NCBI GenBank assembly: GCA_965200975.1
Contig: OZ241740.1
Span: forward strand, 1,302,001 to 1,366,000
DNA: 64,000 nt
Source of the DNA: S5-327 sp965200975
GTDB lineage: Bacteria > Chloroflexota > Dehalococcoidia > Lucifugimonadales > Australimonadaceae
Direction of reading: 5' to 3'
Shown piece after piece: positions 8,466 through 16,639 of the stretch; positions within the stretch are counted from its first letter, which is position 1; every line of letters starts with the position of its first letter. Under the pieces are notes generated by a model. That model was not told the origin of the DNA. It worked only from the letters and a program-made list of their open reading frames with translations, and ran no database searches. Made by a program: the position numbers and the translations under genes.

Positions 8466-9395
8466 TCAGGAGCGCGCCGGCGCGGGGTTGGGGAGGTCCA
8501 TTCCGAGGGTGCTGGGGAAGATTTGGGCGAGCTCGGCGACGCTCCAGCGATCCGGCCCGGGTTTGACGATGGCGCGGCCAGGAGCAGGGTGCGACATAAG
8601 GCCGACCAGCCCGCCGCTCACGTAGAAGATCTGCCCGTTGACATCGGCTGCGTCGTCGGAGCAGAGCCACACGACAACCGGGGCGATCGCCTCGGGCGGG
8701 CGGGGGCGTGGTGCGGGGGCGGCGAACGACGCCGAAGCGATGCCGGACTGCGCGCGCAATTCGCGCGCCTCGTCGGGCACTGACTGCGTCATGCGGGTGT
8801 CGGCGGAAGGAGAGATGGCGTTGCATGTAACGCCGTACTGTCCCAGGTCGCGCGCGGCGACGCGGACGAGTCCCGCCACGCCGTCCTTGGCGGCGCCGTA
8901 GTTGGCCTGTCCGGAGTTGCCCCAGAGGCCGGAGGTCGAGGTGAAGGCGATGATGCGCCCGGAGCGTTGGGCGCGCATCAGCGGGCTCACGTGCCGAATG
9001 AGGTTGAAGTGTCCCTTGAGATGCACGGCGATAACAGCGTCCCACTCGTCTTTGGTCATATTGAAGACCATGCGGTCGCGCAGGATGCCGGCGGGGTTGA
9101 CGAGGATGTCGATACGGCCGAACTCGTCGATGACCGACTGCACGATGCGGCCTGCGCTGTCGAAGTCGGCGATAGACTGGTAGTTCGCGATCGCCCTGCC
9201 GCCTCCTTCGCCAATCTCGCTGACCACTTCGTCGGCAGGGCCCGAGGAAGGTTCGCCGCCGGCGAGCGAGACGCCAAGGTCGTTCACGACCACATCGGCG
9301 CCGTAGGCGGCCAGGAGCGCGGCGATCCCCTTGCCCACGCCGCGTCCGCCCCCGGTGACGAGCGCAACCTTGCCGGCGAGCATCTGCTCAGGCAT
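8466..9395 (-). CDS. SDR family oxidoreductase (tandem copy A)
   Basis: The 309-residue protein has the SDR cofactor motif TGGGRGVG at residues 14-21, the acidic VVVNDLG end of strand 2, an altered NAG motif (VNPAG), catalytic Ser in STSGLWG, and Tyr-x3-Lys in NYGAAK. The extended loop after strand 2 and the MVFNMT segment resemble the hydroxyacyl-CoA dehydrogenase domain of peroxisomal multifunctional enzyme type 2 (inference). Its start overlaps the end of the upstream SDR by 8 nt. The two proteins align along their whole length, so this is a tandem duplication. The convergent neighbour is the luciferase-like gene. The substrate is unknown; a CoA-linked or free hydroxy acid is plausible. 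Confidence 0.88.
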   Translation of the reverse strand: MPEQMLAGKVALVTGGGRGVGKGIAALLAAYGADVVVNDLGVSLAGGEPSSGPADEVVSEIGEGGGRAIANYQSIADFDSAGRIVQSVIDEFGRIDILVNPAGILRDRMVFNMTKDEWDAVIAVHLKGHFNLIRHVSPLMRAQRSGRIIAFTSTSGLWGNSGQANYGAAKDGVAGLVRVAARDLGQYGVTCNAISPSADTRMTQSVPDEARELRAQSGIASASFAAPAPRPRPPEAIAPVVVWLCSDDAADVNGQIFYVSGGLVGLMSHPAPGRAIVKPGPDRWSVAELAQIFPSTLGMDLPNPAPARS

Positions 9396-10317
9396 CGCGC
9401 GGCCTCGGAGGAGCAGGATTTGCGACGCCCTTCACGAGTTCGCCGGGGATCAGCTCTTGCAGCTCCTCGACGGAGAAGAACCCTTTTTCGCGGACGATGC
9501 TGCGCTCGAGGCGCGGCTGCGACATAAGCGCCACCGTGTTGCCGTACACGTAGAAGAACTGCCCGTTGACGCGGGAAGCAAAATCGCTTGCGAGGTAAGC
9601 GACGAACGGAGCGACGCCCTCCGGGTCGTGAGCGACGGCCTGCGAGCCGAGCGCCGCCCGTGCGATGCCTCGTTCGGAGCGTCGCGCCCTGGCCTCGTCG
9701 GTTACGCTTCCGGTCATGCGGGTTGCGGCGACAGGGACGATGCAGTTGCAGGTTACGCCGTAGCGTCCCATATCGCGGGCCGTAACCTTGGTCAAGCCGC
9801 CGATGCCGGACTTTGCAGCGCCGTAGTTCGCCTGGCCGGGATTACCGACGAGGCCGGAAGTGGAGCTGACGGCGACGATGCGTCCCGAACGGCGCGGGCG
9901 CATGTAGGCGCACGCGTGCCGCAGAACGTTGAACGTGCCGGTGAGGTGAACGTCGATGACGTCATCCCATTCCTCTTCGGTCATATTGAAGACCATGCGG
10001 TCGCGCAGGACGCCGTGGGCGGTCACCACGATGTCGAGCCCGCCGAACGAGTCGACAGCCTGCTGGACGAGGCGCTCGCCCGCGTCGAAGCTCGTAACGG
10101 AGTCGTAGGAGGTTACGGCGTTGCCGCCGGCTGCGGCGATAGTTGCGGCTACGGCGTCGGCGGGGGAGGGCGACTCGCCGGAGCCGTCGAGGGCGCGTCC
10201 GGGGTCGTTGACGACGACCGAGGCGCCTTCGGTTGCAAGGAACCGCGCGATGCTGCTTCCGATGCCGCCGCCTGCGCCGGTTACGAGAGCAGTCTTGCCC
10301 GCGAGGGAGTCTCCCAT
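9388..10317 (-). CDS. SDR family oxidoreductase (tandem copy B)
   Basis: The start chosen is ATG at 10317 (MGDSLAGKTALVTGAGGGIG), which aligns with the N terminus of copy A; an in-frame ATG at 10368 would add 17 residues unlike the family. The 309-residue protein carries TGAGGGIG, catalytic Ser in SSTSGLVG, and Tyr-x3-Lys in NYGAAK. The usual NNAG motif reads TAHG. No clear ribosome-binding site precedes the start. The shared MVFNMT segment, VNGQFFYV C-terminal region and final NPAP with copy A show the pair is paralogous. Copy B is the first gene of the pair. Confidence 0.87.
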   Translation of the reverse strand: MGDSLAGKTALVTGAGGGIGSSIARFLATEGASVVVNDPGRALDGSGESPSPADAVAATIAAAGGNAVTSYDSVTSFDAGERLVQQAVDSFGGLDIVVTAHGVLRDRMVFNMTEEEWDDVIDVHLTGTFNVLRHACAYMRPRRSGRIVAVSSTSGLVGNPGQANYGAAKSGIGGLTKVTARDMGRYGVTCNCIVPVAATRMTGSVTDEARARRSERGIARAALGSQAVAHDPEGVAPFVAYLASDFASRVNGQFFYVYGNTVALMSQPRLERSIVREKGFFSVEELQELIPGELVKGVANPAPPRPRDA

Positions 10318-10391
10318 AGGCGGGAGTGTACCACTACAGCCGTCGCATTCCGGCTCGCTCTCCCCCAAGTAGATGTAGCTACTCAGATCCT

Positions 10392-10447
10392 CCCAGGGGG
10401 TCTGGGGGAGCGGACGCTCTCCCAGCAGCGCGCCAGCGCTGACGCCC
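10392..10447 (+). repeat. Dispersed hairpin repeat, single copy
   Basis: The unit begins cccagggggtctgggggag and contains an 11-bp near-palindrome at 10402-10425 (CTGGGGGAGCG / CGCTCTCCCAG, one G-T wobble), followed by cagcagcgcgccagcgctga. The same sequence occurs four times at 15182-15385, inverted at 42629-42806 and, diverged, at 45718-45767. Here it lies between the 3' end of the ROK gene and the start of the SDR pair. Confidence 0.8.
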
Positions 10448-10500
10448 CTCGTCCGCCGCTATCGCGAGCCAGCCCGCTAGCGCGAAAGTAGAGCCGGCTG

Positions 10501-11466
10501 CTACACAGCGTCGGCGGCGAGCGCGATCGCGCCGAGAGCGCCGGCGTCGGCGCCGAGGGCGGGGGGGACTACCGGGATGAGCTTGCCGATGCCTGCGAAC
10601 GACTGCTCGCGCATCAACGCGACGGCGGGCGCGATGTAGGCGTCCCATTCGTTCGAGAGTCCGCCGCCGATGATGACTTTCCCCGGGTTGAGCAGGTTGA
10701 CGATGCTCGTGAGTCCGCCGCCGAGATAGACGATTGCGTCGTCGATGATGGAGCGCGCGAGCGGGTCGCCTGCGCGGCTGGCGGCGAACACGTCCTGCGC
10801 ATTGATCGCTCCCTTGCTCGTGTCGTGCAGGACCGCGCGCAAGGAAGAGCGTTCACCCGCTTCGATGCGCTCACGGGCGATGCGGGCGAGGGCCGTGCCG
10901 GCGGCGAGCGCCTCCCAGGCGCCGGGAGTCGTGCTCGATCCGTAGGGCCCGCGGGCGTCGACCGTCATATGGCCCACCTCGCCGGCGTAGCCGCCCGCGC
11001 CGGTGTAGAGGCGTCCGCCAATGATGACGCCGCCGCCGATTCCGGTGCTGATGGTGAGGAAGACGAGGTTGCTTGCGCCCGCGCCCGCGCCGTAGCGCTG
11101 TTCGCCAAGCGCGGCGAGGTTGGCGTCGTTGCCGATGACCACGCGCATGCCGAGCCGTTCGGCGAGCATCGGCGCGACCGGAGTGTTCGACATCGCCGGG
11201 ACGTGGGGCGAGTGCACGATGACCCCTTCGCCGGCGTCGATGGCGCCCGCGGCGGCGACGCCCGCCGCGTCGACGCTGCCCGCGTCCGCCCCGGCGCTCG
11301 CCATTGCGGCGCGGGCGGCGTCGGCCATCGCCTCGACGATGACTGCGGCGGAGTTGCTGCGCGGCGTCTCGGCGACTTCCGAGGCGAGCGGGACGCCGTC
11401 GCGAGCGGCGACGAGCGCGAGGATCTTGGTGCCGCCGAGGTCGATGCCGAGGAAGACGTCAGTCAT
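10501..11466 (-). CDS. ROK family protein, glucokinase-like, lacking the zinc-binding cysteines
   Basis: The 321-residue product starts MTDVFLGIDLGGTK, the phosphate-binding motif of ROK sugar kinases. It also has IGNDANLAALGE with the catalytic Asp, STGIGGGVI, and the sugar-binding EVGHMTVD. The zinc motif that normally follows (C-x-C-G-x2-G-C) reads YGSSTTPGAW, so all three Cys are replaced. No N-terminal helix-turn-helix is present, so this is a kinase-type rather than repressor-type member. The start overlaps the 3' end of the TreT-like gene by 8 nt. With two trehalose-synthase-like glycosyltransferases upstream, phosphorylation of glucose linked to trehalose turnover is likely, though not shown. 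Confidence 0.87.
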   Translation of the reverse strand: MTDVFLGIDLGGTKILALVAARDGVPLASEVAETPRSNSAAVIVEAMADAARAAMASAGADAGSVDAAGVAAAGAIDAGEGVIVHSPHVPAMSNTPVAPMLAERLGMRVVIGNDANLAALGEQRYGAGAGASNLVFLTISTGIGGGVIIGGRLYTGAGGYAGEVGHMTVDARGPYGSSTTPGAWEALAAGTALARIARERIEAGERSSLRAVLHDTSKGAINAQDVFAASRAGDPLARSIIDDAIVYLGGGLTSIVNLLNPGKVIIGGGLSNEWDAYIAPAVALMREQSFAGIGKLIPVVPPALGADAGALGAIALAADAV

Positions 11467-12766
11467 CGGACTTCTCCCGGGCCGGCGGAGCTCCTGCGAA
11501 GGAGGCGCGGCTTCCGGCGCCCGCAAGCGAGTTCATCAGCCGGAGATGATCATGCAGCAGGCGGGTAGTGAGGAAGTGCTCGCGGACGTGCTCTCTCGCG
11601 ACGTTGCCGAGCGCGTCGCGCTCCTGGGGTTCGTCGAGGAGTCGGCCTATGGCGCTGGCGAACTCCTGAGTGGTCGTCGCAATCTTGCCGGCGCGGCCAT
11701 AGTCGAGCTGCAACGGAATGCCGCCGGCTTCGCTGCCTACGAACGCCTTGGACTTCCAGAGCGCCTCGGAGATGACGAGGCCGAACCCTTCGCGGATGGA
11801 CTTCTGGATGACAACGTCGGCGGCGCGCTGAAAGGCGTTGACTTCGAGATTGCCGACGCCGTTGAGGTTGGTGAGGATGTGAATGTCGTAGTCTTCGCCG
11901 GCCTTGCGAATGATGCGCTCGTAGAACGACCACGCTTCGGGGTCGTCGTTGGCCATGGCGGCGACCATCAGGAGCTGGAGTTCGGGCCGCTGCTCTTTGA
12001 GGATGCGGTAGACGTCCACGACGCCGAGAGGGTCTTTCCACGGGTCGAACCGGGAGATCTGGGCGATGAGCGGCCTGTCCGGGTCGATCTCGTACCGGTT
12101 GAGGATGTGCCGAACGACCTCCGGGGCGATGTCGGAGTTCTTGGTGCTGGTGGGGTCGATGGCCGGCCAGATGACGGCCAATTCCGGGCCGGGGAGCGCC
12201 TCCTTGACGTACTCGCGCATAGTGAAGACGAGGGAGTCGTAGATGCTGATGTAGCTTCGGAGGAAGCCCCACACTTCGGGGAGGGCGTCGGTGGTGTCGA
12301 GGTGGCACCGCCATATCCACTTGGCGCCCAGCAGGTCGGGATCGCGCTCTCTGAGGAAGTGGAGAATGCCAGCAGGCTGGGGGTCGTGAATGTAGACGAA
12401 GTCGTACTGCCCGGCCATCGCCGCGGCGTTGGCGCGGTTCGTGTCGCGCCAGAGGTCGGCCATCGTCTTGTTCCAGGGGATGTACATTCCCTGCATGGCG
12501 TTGTGCATGCTCTTGGTGACGTTGAAGAACTCCGGAGTGGCGTCCATCACATGCCACTCGGCGTTGACGCCGAGGTTGCAGAGCAGGGGGATGAAGCTGT
12601 TGAGTATCTCGGCGACGCCGCCGCCGAAAGCGGTGGCGTTGAGGTGAAGCACGCGGGCCCCGCGGAGCGGATCCGCGAGCCGCAGAATCTCCTCCATGCG
12701 CTGCTCGCTGATGATCGGAGCGTACTCGGCGATGGATTTCGCGGTTACGGGGACGGGGGTAGGCAT
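11459..12766 (-). CDS. GT4 glycosyltransferase, trehalose synthase (TreT)-like
   Basis: The 435-residue protein has a two-domain GT-B fold. The N-terminal domain includes RVLHLNATAFGGGVAEIL, the acceptor-side motif of TreT-type enzymes. The C-terminal domain has QISRFDPWKDP and the GT4 donor motif IREGFGLVISEALW (E-x7-E). TreT reversibly makes trehalose from NDP-glucose and glucose (family knowledge). The start ATG overlaps the stop of the upstream glycosyltransferase (TAATG), and the end overlaps the ROK gene by 8 nt, so the three genes form one tight unit. Of the two glycosyltransferases, this is the one with intact catalytic motifs. Confidence 0.87.
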   Translation of the reverse strand: MPTPVPVTAKSIAEYAPIISEQRMEEILRLADPLRGARVLHLNATAFGGGVAEILNSFIPLLCNLGVNAEWHVMDATPEFFNVTKSMHNAMQGMYIPWNKTMADLWRDTNRANAAAMAGQYDFVYIHDPQPAGILHFLRERDPDLLGAKWIWRCHLDTTDALPEVWGFLRSYISIYDSLVFTMREYVKEALPGPELAVIWPAIDPTSTKNSDIAPEVVRHILNRYEIDPDRPLIAQISRFDPWKDPLGVVDVYRILKEQRPELQLLMVAAMANDDPEAWSFYERIIRKAGEDYDIHILTNLNGVGNLEVNAFQRAADVVIQKSIREGFGLVISEALWKSKAFVGSEAGGIPLQLDYGRAGKIATTTQEFASAIGRLLDEPQERDALGNVAREHVREHFLTTRLLHDHLRLMNSLAGAGSRASFAGAPPAREKSDD

Positions 12767-14031
12767 TAGCGGGAGGCGCTGCGGCTGCGTTCGAGGAGTT
12801 GCTGAAAAACGCTGAGGCAGCCTGCAAGGTAGTGAGTGATGAGATGGCGGCGGCTGATGTACTCGTGGGCTGCCTGCCCGATGGCGGCGGCGTCGTCCGG
12901 GCGGCTGAGCAGGCGGTCGACGGCTGCGGCCTGCTCCTCGGGCGTGTTGGCGATGAGGCCGGTCTCGCCGTCGATGAGCAGCGCTTCGGAGGAGGAGCTG
13001 TCGGCGCTGACGATGGGGCGGGACTGCCACATCTCCTCCATGAGGCCGGTGGAGATGCTGCGCGAGTAGCCTTCGTGGATGAGCACCGTCGCCTTCTCGC
13101 GGAGCGCGGAGAGCTCGACGTTGCCGACGCGGTCCATATCGGTGAGCAGCAAGACGTCGCCGATCTCCCTGCCGCGCTCCAGCTGCTCGTTGACGAGGTC
13201 GATCGAGGCAGGCCCGGCTTGAAAGTTGACGATAACGAGCTGGAGATCCGGGCGGTCGCGCTTGAGAAGGGCGAAAGCGTCGAGCAGGCGATGAGGGTTG
13301 TCTTCGCGAAGGCTGAGCACTATCTGGGCAAGTATGGGCCGGCTGGTGTCGAGTCCGCGCTGCGCCAGTATCGTCTCGCGAACAACGTCGGCGACGGGGA
13401 GCGAGCGCGGGCTTAGCGGGTCGATCCCCGGGAGGACGACGAACGTCTGCCGCGACGGAGCGTCGGGGCGGATGAAGCCGTCGTAGTCGTAGATGGAGGC
13501 GTCGAAGCTGTCGGCGTGCTGGCGAATGAGCGACCAGGCCTGCGGGTTCGCGGCGCGGTAGTCGCGGTGCGAGTCCCACAGCCACAGGCCAGCAGGGGCT
13601 TTCCCCTGCAGTTGCGTGAGCGCGGCGTGAAGGCCGACCGAGGCGGTGTGATGCACAACGACGATGTCGAACTCCTCGTCGAACATCTGCGCGTTGGACA
13701 GGTTGAACTGTCGCCATGTCTGCTCGGCGCGTTCGTTCCATGCCGCGTTGTAGCCGGAGAGGGCGCGCCGCAGCGCGTCGTCCGTCTCCAGGTGCTCGGC
13801 AGAGATGCGCGCCTGCTGCCAGTGGACATCAAGCCCAAGGTCGGCTAACAGAGGGACGGAGCTCTGAAGGAGGCTGCGGACGGCGATGCTGGCGGCGGGG
13901 GAGGAGAGATGGAGGACGCGGAGCCCGGCGAGCGGAGCGGCTGCCGCGCGGAGTTCGTCGATAGCTTGCTGGCCGGCGAACCCACGGTAGTCGATGATGG
14001 AGTGTGTGCTGGTGGCGACGCTGCCGAACAA
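12766..14031 (-). CDS. GT4-like glycosyltransferase, divergent TreT paralogue
   Basis: The 421-residue protein aligns with the downstream TreT-like protein (RVLHLSSPAASIAVRSLLQS, FVVLPGIDPLSPRSL, LLLTDMDRVGNVELSALREKATVLI). The donor-binding segment reads HEGYSRSISTGLMEEMW where the intact copy has EGFGLVISEALW, and the GGG of the acceptor loop is gone. This suggests altered specificity, or a non-catalytic partner forming a heteromer with the TreT-like subunit. It is the first gene of the three-gene unit. No strong ribosome-binding site is visible at the ATG at 14031. It is divergent from the VOC gene, and the 250-bp gap holds the promoter-like elements. Confidence 0.8.
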   Translation of the reverse strand: MFGSVATSTHSIIDYRGFAGQQAIDELRAAAAPLAGLRVLHLSSPAASIAVRSLLQSSVPLLADLGLDVHWQQARISAEHLETDDALRRALSGYNAAWNERAEQTWRQFNLSNAQMFDEEFDIVVVHHTASVGLHAALTQLQGKAPAGLWLWDSHRDYRAANPQAWSLIRQHADSFDASIYDYDGFIRPDAPSRQTFVVLPGIDPLSPRSLPVADVVRETILAQRGLDTSRPILAQIVLSLREDNPHRLLDAFALLKRDRPDLQLVIVNFQAGPASIDLVNEQLERGREIGDVLLLTDMDRVGNVELSALREKATVLIHEGYSRSISTGLMEEMWQSRPIVSADSSSSEALLIDGETGLIANTPEEQAAAVDRLLSRPDDAAAIGQAAHEYISRRHLITHYLAGCLSVFQQLLERSRSASR

Positions 14032-14179
14032 TTCGTGTTATCCGCCGGGCTCGCAGGCTTGCCGCCAGCGTGCAGAGTGATTATCGGGCGAGCAGAGAGG
14101 GCTGGTCAATAACAGTCGCCGCCCTGAACGTTAAGGGAACGCTGCCGCCGCCCGTCGCGATCGCGCGCCGACTCCCCAA

Positions 14180-14234
14180 CTCTGAACAGATTCGCCCCGC
14201 TCTGAACAGCCGCTTCTTGCGCAGAGGCTATAAT
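14180..14234 (+). promoter_or_regulatory. Direct repeat and -10 box upstream of the VOC gene
   Basis: Two identical decamers ctctgaacag at 14180-14189 and 14200-14209 are spaced 20 bp apart, close to two helical turns. They are followed by a perfect TATAAT at 14229-14234, 48 bp before the ATG. No good -35 box is present at 17 bp, so an activator binding the repeats is possible. A related ccctgaac lies further upstream, near 14123. Confidence 0.4.
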
Positions 14235-14281
14235 CAGCGCGCGAACCCGGCTTCAGCTATCTCGCCACAGGAGGCGCCGTC

Positions 14282-15145
14282 ATGACGAGCTTTGACCGCA
14301 CTACGCAGGACGTGAGCAACCTCATATCCCTCGACCACGTCAATCTCACGATCACCGACCAGCAGGTGTCGACGCTGTTCTACATCGTGGGGATGGGCTT
14401 CACGCGCGACCCGTACATGACCGTCGGACTCTCGAATATGTGGGTGAACGTTGGGCGGCACCAGTTCCATCTGCCCACCCGCGACACCGCCCAGCAGATC
14501 AGGGGGCGCATCGGGCTGGTGGTGCCAAGCATCGACGAGCTCGAGGCCCGTCTGGAGAGCGTCGCCGAAGGCCTGGCCGACACGCAGTTCGCGTATGCGC
14601 GGTCGGGCGACAACCTCGACGTAACCGGGCCGTGGGGGAACGAGTTCCGCTGCCATCCGGCGAGCGAGCGGCTCGACGGCGCGCGTCTCGGGCTGGAGTA
14701 CATCATCTTCAACACCCCGCCGGGGAGCGCCCCGGGCATCGCGCGCTTCTACTCGCAGATCATCGGCGCGGAAGCGGACGTCGTCGAGAGGCGCGGGGCG
14801 CCGGCGGCGCGCGTCGTGGCCGGGCGCCATCAGGCGATGATCTTCCGCGAGGACGCGGACGAGACTCGCGAGTACGACCGGCATCACATTGCCGTCTACC
14901 TCGCCGATTTCTCCGGGCCGCACAAGGCGCTGCTGGAGCGCGGCCTCGTGTGCGAGGAGAGCAACAGCTCGCAGTACCGGTTCGTGGACATCGTCGACCC
15001 CGACACCGGAGAGAAGCTGTACGAGCTCGAGCACGAGGTACGGAGTATGGTGCATCCGATGTACGGGCGCGAGCTGGTCAACCGCGACACCGCGCAATTG
15101 CTCGGGAACTACCGTCGCGGGGCCGACGCCCTGGCCGTAGGCTGA
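14282..15145 (+). CDS. VOC superfamily protein (two-domain glyoxalase/extradiol dioxygenase fold)
   Basis: The 287-residue protein has two vicinal-oxygen-chelate modules: residues about 15-130 (ISLDHVNLTITD ... WGNEFRCHP) and about 135-265 (LEYIIFNTPPGSAPGIARFYSQIIG ... YELEHEVRS). Candidate metal ligands are His20 in LDHVNL, a His in HHIAVYL, and the Glu of YELEHE. The layout resembles extradiol ring-cleavage dioxygenases and glyoxalase-like lyases, but I cannot tell which. The ATG at 14282 follows acaggaggcgccgtc, a strong ribosome-binding site. The gene is alone on its strand, and the four-unit hairpin array begins just after its stop. Confidence 0.82.
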   Translation: MTSFDRTTQDVSNLISLDHVNLTITDQQVSTLFYIVGMGFTRDPYMTVGLSNMWVNVGRHQFHLPTRDTAQQIRGRIGLVVPSIDELEARLESVAEGLADTQFAYARSGDNLDVTGPWGNEFRCHPASERLDGARLGLEYIIFNTPPGSAPGIARFYSQIIGAEADVVERRGAPAARVVAGRHQAMIFREDADETREYDRHHIAVYLADFSGPHKALLERGLVCEESNSSQYRFVDIVDPDTGEKLYELEHEVRSMVHPMYGRELVNRDTAQLLGNYRRGADALAVG

Positions 15146-15181
15146 GCGCCCTCTGAGCTCACCAGGGGTTGCGGGGCAAAG

Positions 15182-15385
15182 CAATCAGGGGGTCTGGGGG
15201 AGCGAACGCTCTCCCAGTTGCGGGGCAAAGCAACCAGGGGGTCTGGGGAAGCGCACGCTCTCCCAGCAGCCCGGCAAAGCAACCAGGGGGTCTGGGGGAG
15301 CGGACGCTCTCCCAGTTGCGGGGCAAAGCACCCAGGGGGTCTGGGGGAGCGAACGCTCTCCCAGCAGCGCGCCGGAGCTGACGCC
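15182..15385 (+). repeat. Tandem array: four 49-bp hairpin units
   Basis: Units begin at 15182, 15231, 15280 and 15329, an exact 49-bp period. Each holds ca[at/ac/cc]cagggggtctggggg followed by the inverted half CGCTCTCCCAG, then a spacer ttgcggggcaaag or cagcccggcaaag. The last unit ends in cagcagcgcgccggagctga, the same tail as the single copy at 10392. A half unit precedes the array at 15161. It fills the gap between the convergent VOC and ornithine-cyclodeaminase-like genes, and no gene is present in this gap. Confidence 0.9.
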
Positions 15386-15423
15386 TCACGCACGCGCCCC
15401 CCTCATCGTTGGCGACAGGCGCG

Positions 15424-16533
15424 CTAGTCGCGGATGTCCTGCAGGAACCACTCCGTAGGTATCTCGTGGCCGAGCCCCTGGGCCTTGGCGAGCTCGTAGG
15501 CGCGGCCTGCGACCGAGAAGAACTGCGCGCCCTGAATATTGCCTCGCTCCGAGTAGGTGACGGCGGAGTCGTTTGGCCGGGCGGTCTCGCCCTCGAGCAC
15601 CTGGTGCAGGAAGACCACGCGGTTCGGGGCGATGACGCCGTGGGCGCGTCCGACGCGGCTGCGGGATTGATGGCTGGAGGCGGGACGCCCGCCCGGAGCG
15701 TTCGCCTCGTAGGCGATCGACTCGTCGTGGAGAGCCATATCGGGGATGCCTACCGGCGCGGGGGCGGAGCCGAGCCGCAGGGAGCGGTCGATGCGCTCCA
15801 TCGCCTCGCCGTCGATGCGCCCGCCGACGCAGGTGATGTGCGCGCCGTCCTCGATGTCCTTGCCGAATATCACGGGCTCGACCGCGTCGGTGCATCCTGC
15901 GACGATGTGCGCGCCCTTGCAAGCCTCGGCGGCGCTCTCGACGGGAACGACCTCGACGCCCAGCTTCTGCTCGATTTCGGCGGCGTAGGCTTCGCGGTTC
16001 GCCTTCGTGGGGCTGTAGACCTGGATGCGCTTGATGTCGCGCACGGCGGCGAACGACTCCGCATGGGTGCGGGCCATTCCGCCGGAGCCGATCATAGCGA
16101 CGACGGAGGCGTCCTGCCGGGCCATGTAGCCGGCGCCGATCCCGGAGTCGGCCCCGACCCGCATATGCTGCAGGTAGCCGTCGTTGATAATGGCGAGCGG
16201 CTCTCCGTTCTCGACGCTGGTGAGGAGGATGAGGCCGCAGAAGAGGCCGGGCTGCACGCAGTACTTCTCCTCCGTGCGCGTGCCGCCGTACTCCTGCTCG
16301 TACACGACGTCGGACTTCATGCGAATTGCGAAGTACCCGGAAGCGGAGCCGCCCTCCATCGTGCCCCACTGATACATCTTGCCCGGGTCGGACGTGGGGA
16401 TGCGGATGTCGATGCGGGGCCGGCAGACGGCTTCGGAGGCGGCAAGCTCCTCGTAAGCGTGTTTCAGCGCGTCGATGGTCTCGCCCATCGTAAGCACCTG
16501 GGCTATGTCGTCGTTGTTCAGGATAAGAGTCAT
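15424..16533 (-). CDS. Ornithine cyclodeaminase/mu-crystallin family protein
   Basis: The 369-residue product has the NAD-binding motif MIGSGGMARTHAE at about residues 145-157 and the family Arg/Lys-containing substrate region (SGYFAIRMKSDV, DSGIGAGYMARQDAS). VCVGG-type and IQVYSPTKANREAYA segments also match. Members include ornithine cyclodeaminase, alanine dehydrogenase and imine reductases. A Gly/Ser-rich insertion (NAPGGRPASSHQSRSRVG) lies in the C-terminal third. The start at 16533 is supported by AGGAG 9 nt upstream. Downstream on the same strand is the repeat array, and upstream is Rieske 2. Reduction or elimination on an amino or keto acid is likely, but the substrate is not assignable. 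Confidence 0.85.
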   Translation of the reverse strand: MTLILNNDDIAQVLTMGETIDALKHAYEELAASEAVCRPRIDIRIPTSDPGKMYQWGTMEGGSASGYFAIRMKSDVVYEQEYGGTRTEEKYCVQPGLFCGLILLTSVENGEPLAIINDGYLQHMRVGADSGIGAGYMARQDASVVAMIGSGGMARTHAESFAAVRDIKRIQVYSPTKANREAYAAEIEQKLGVEVVPVESAAEACKGAHIVAGCTDAVEPVIFGKDIEDGAHITCVGGRIDGEAMERIDRSLRLGSAPAPVGIPDMALHDESIAYEANAPGGRPASSHQSRSRVGRAHGVIAPNRVVFLHQVLEGETARPNDSAVTYSERGNIQGAQFFSVAGRAYELAKAQGLGHEIPTEWFLQDIRD

Positions 16534-16639
16534 GGGGTGCGTCTCCTGCAGGCGGCTCTGCGCCTGGACTATAGCGCAGGGCGCCTCCTCCATGCTCGGA
16601 AGAGACGCCCTGGTTGAGTAGTAGTTGCGGGCCCGGCTC

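Noticed and set aside
10501..11466. ROK transcriptional repressor
   Set aside because: No N-terminal helix-turn-helix is present; the ATP-binding motif begins at residue 8.
15109..15393. Small frames inside the repeat array
   Set aside because: They translate the 49-bp hairpin units in different frames, with no ribosome-binding site; their repeats arise from the DNA.
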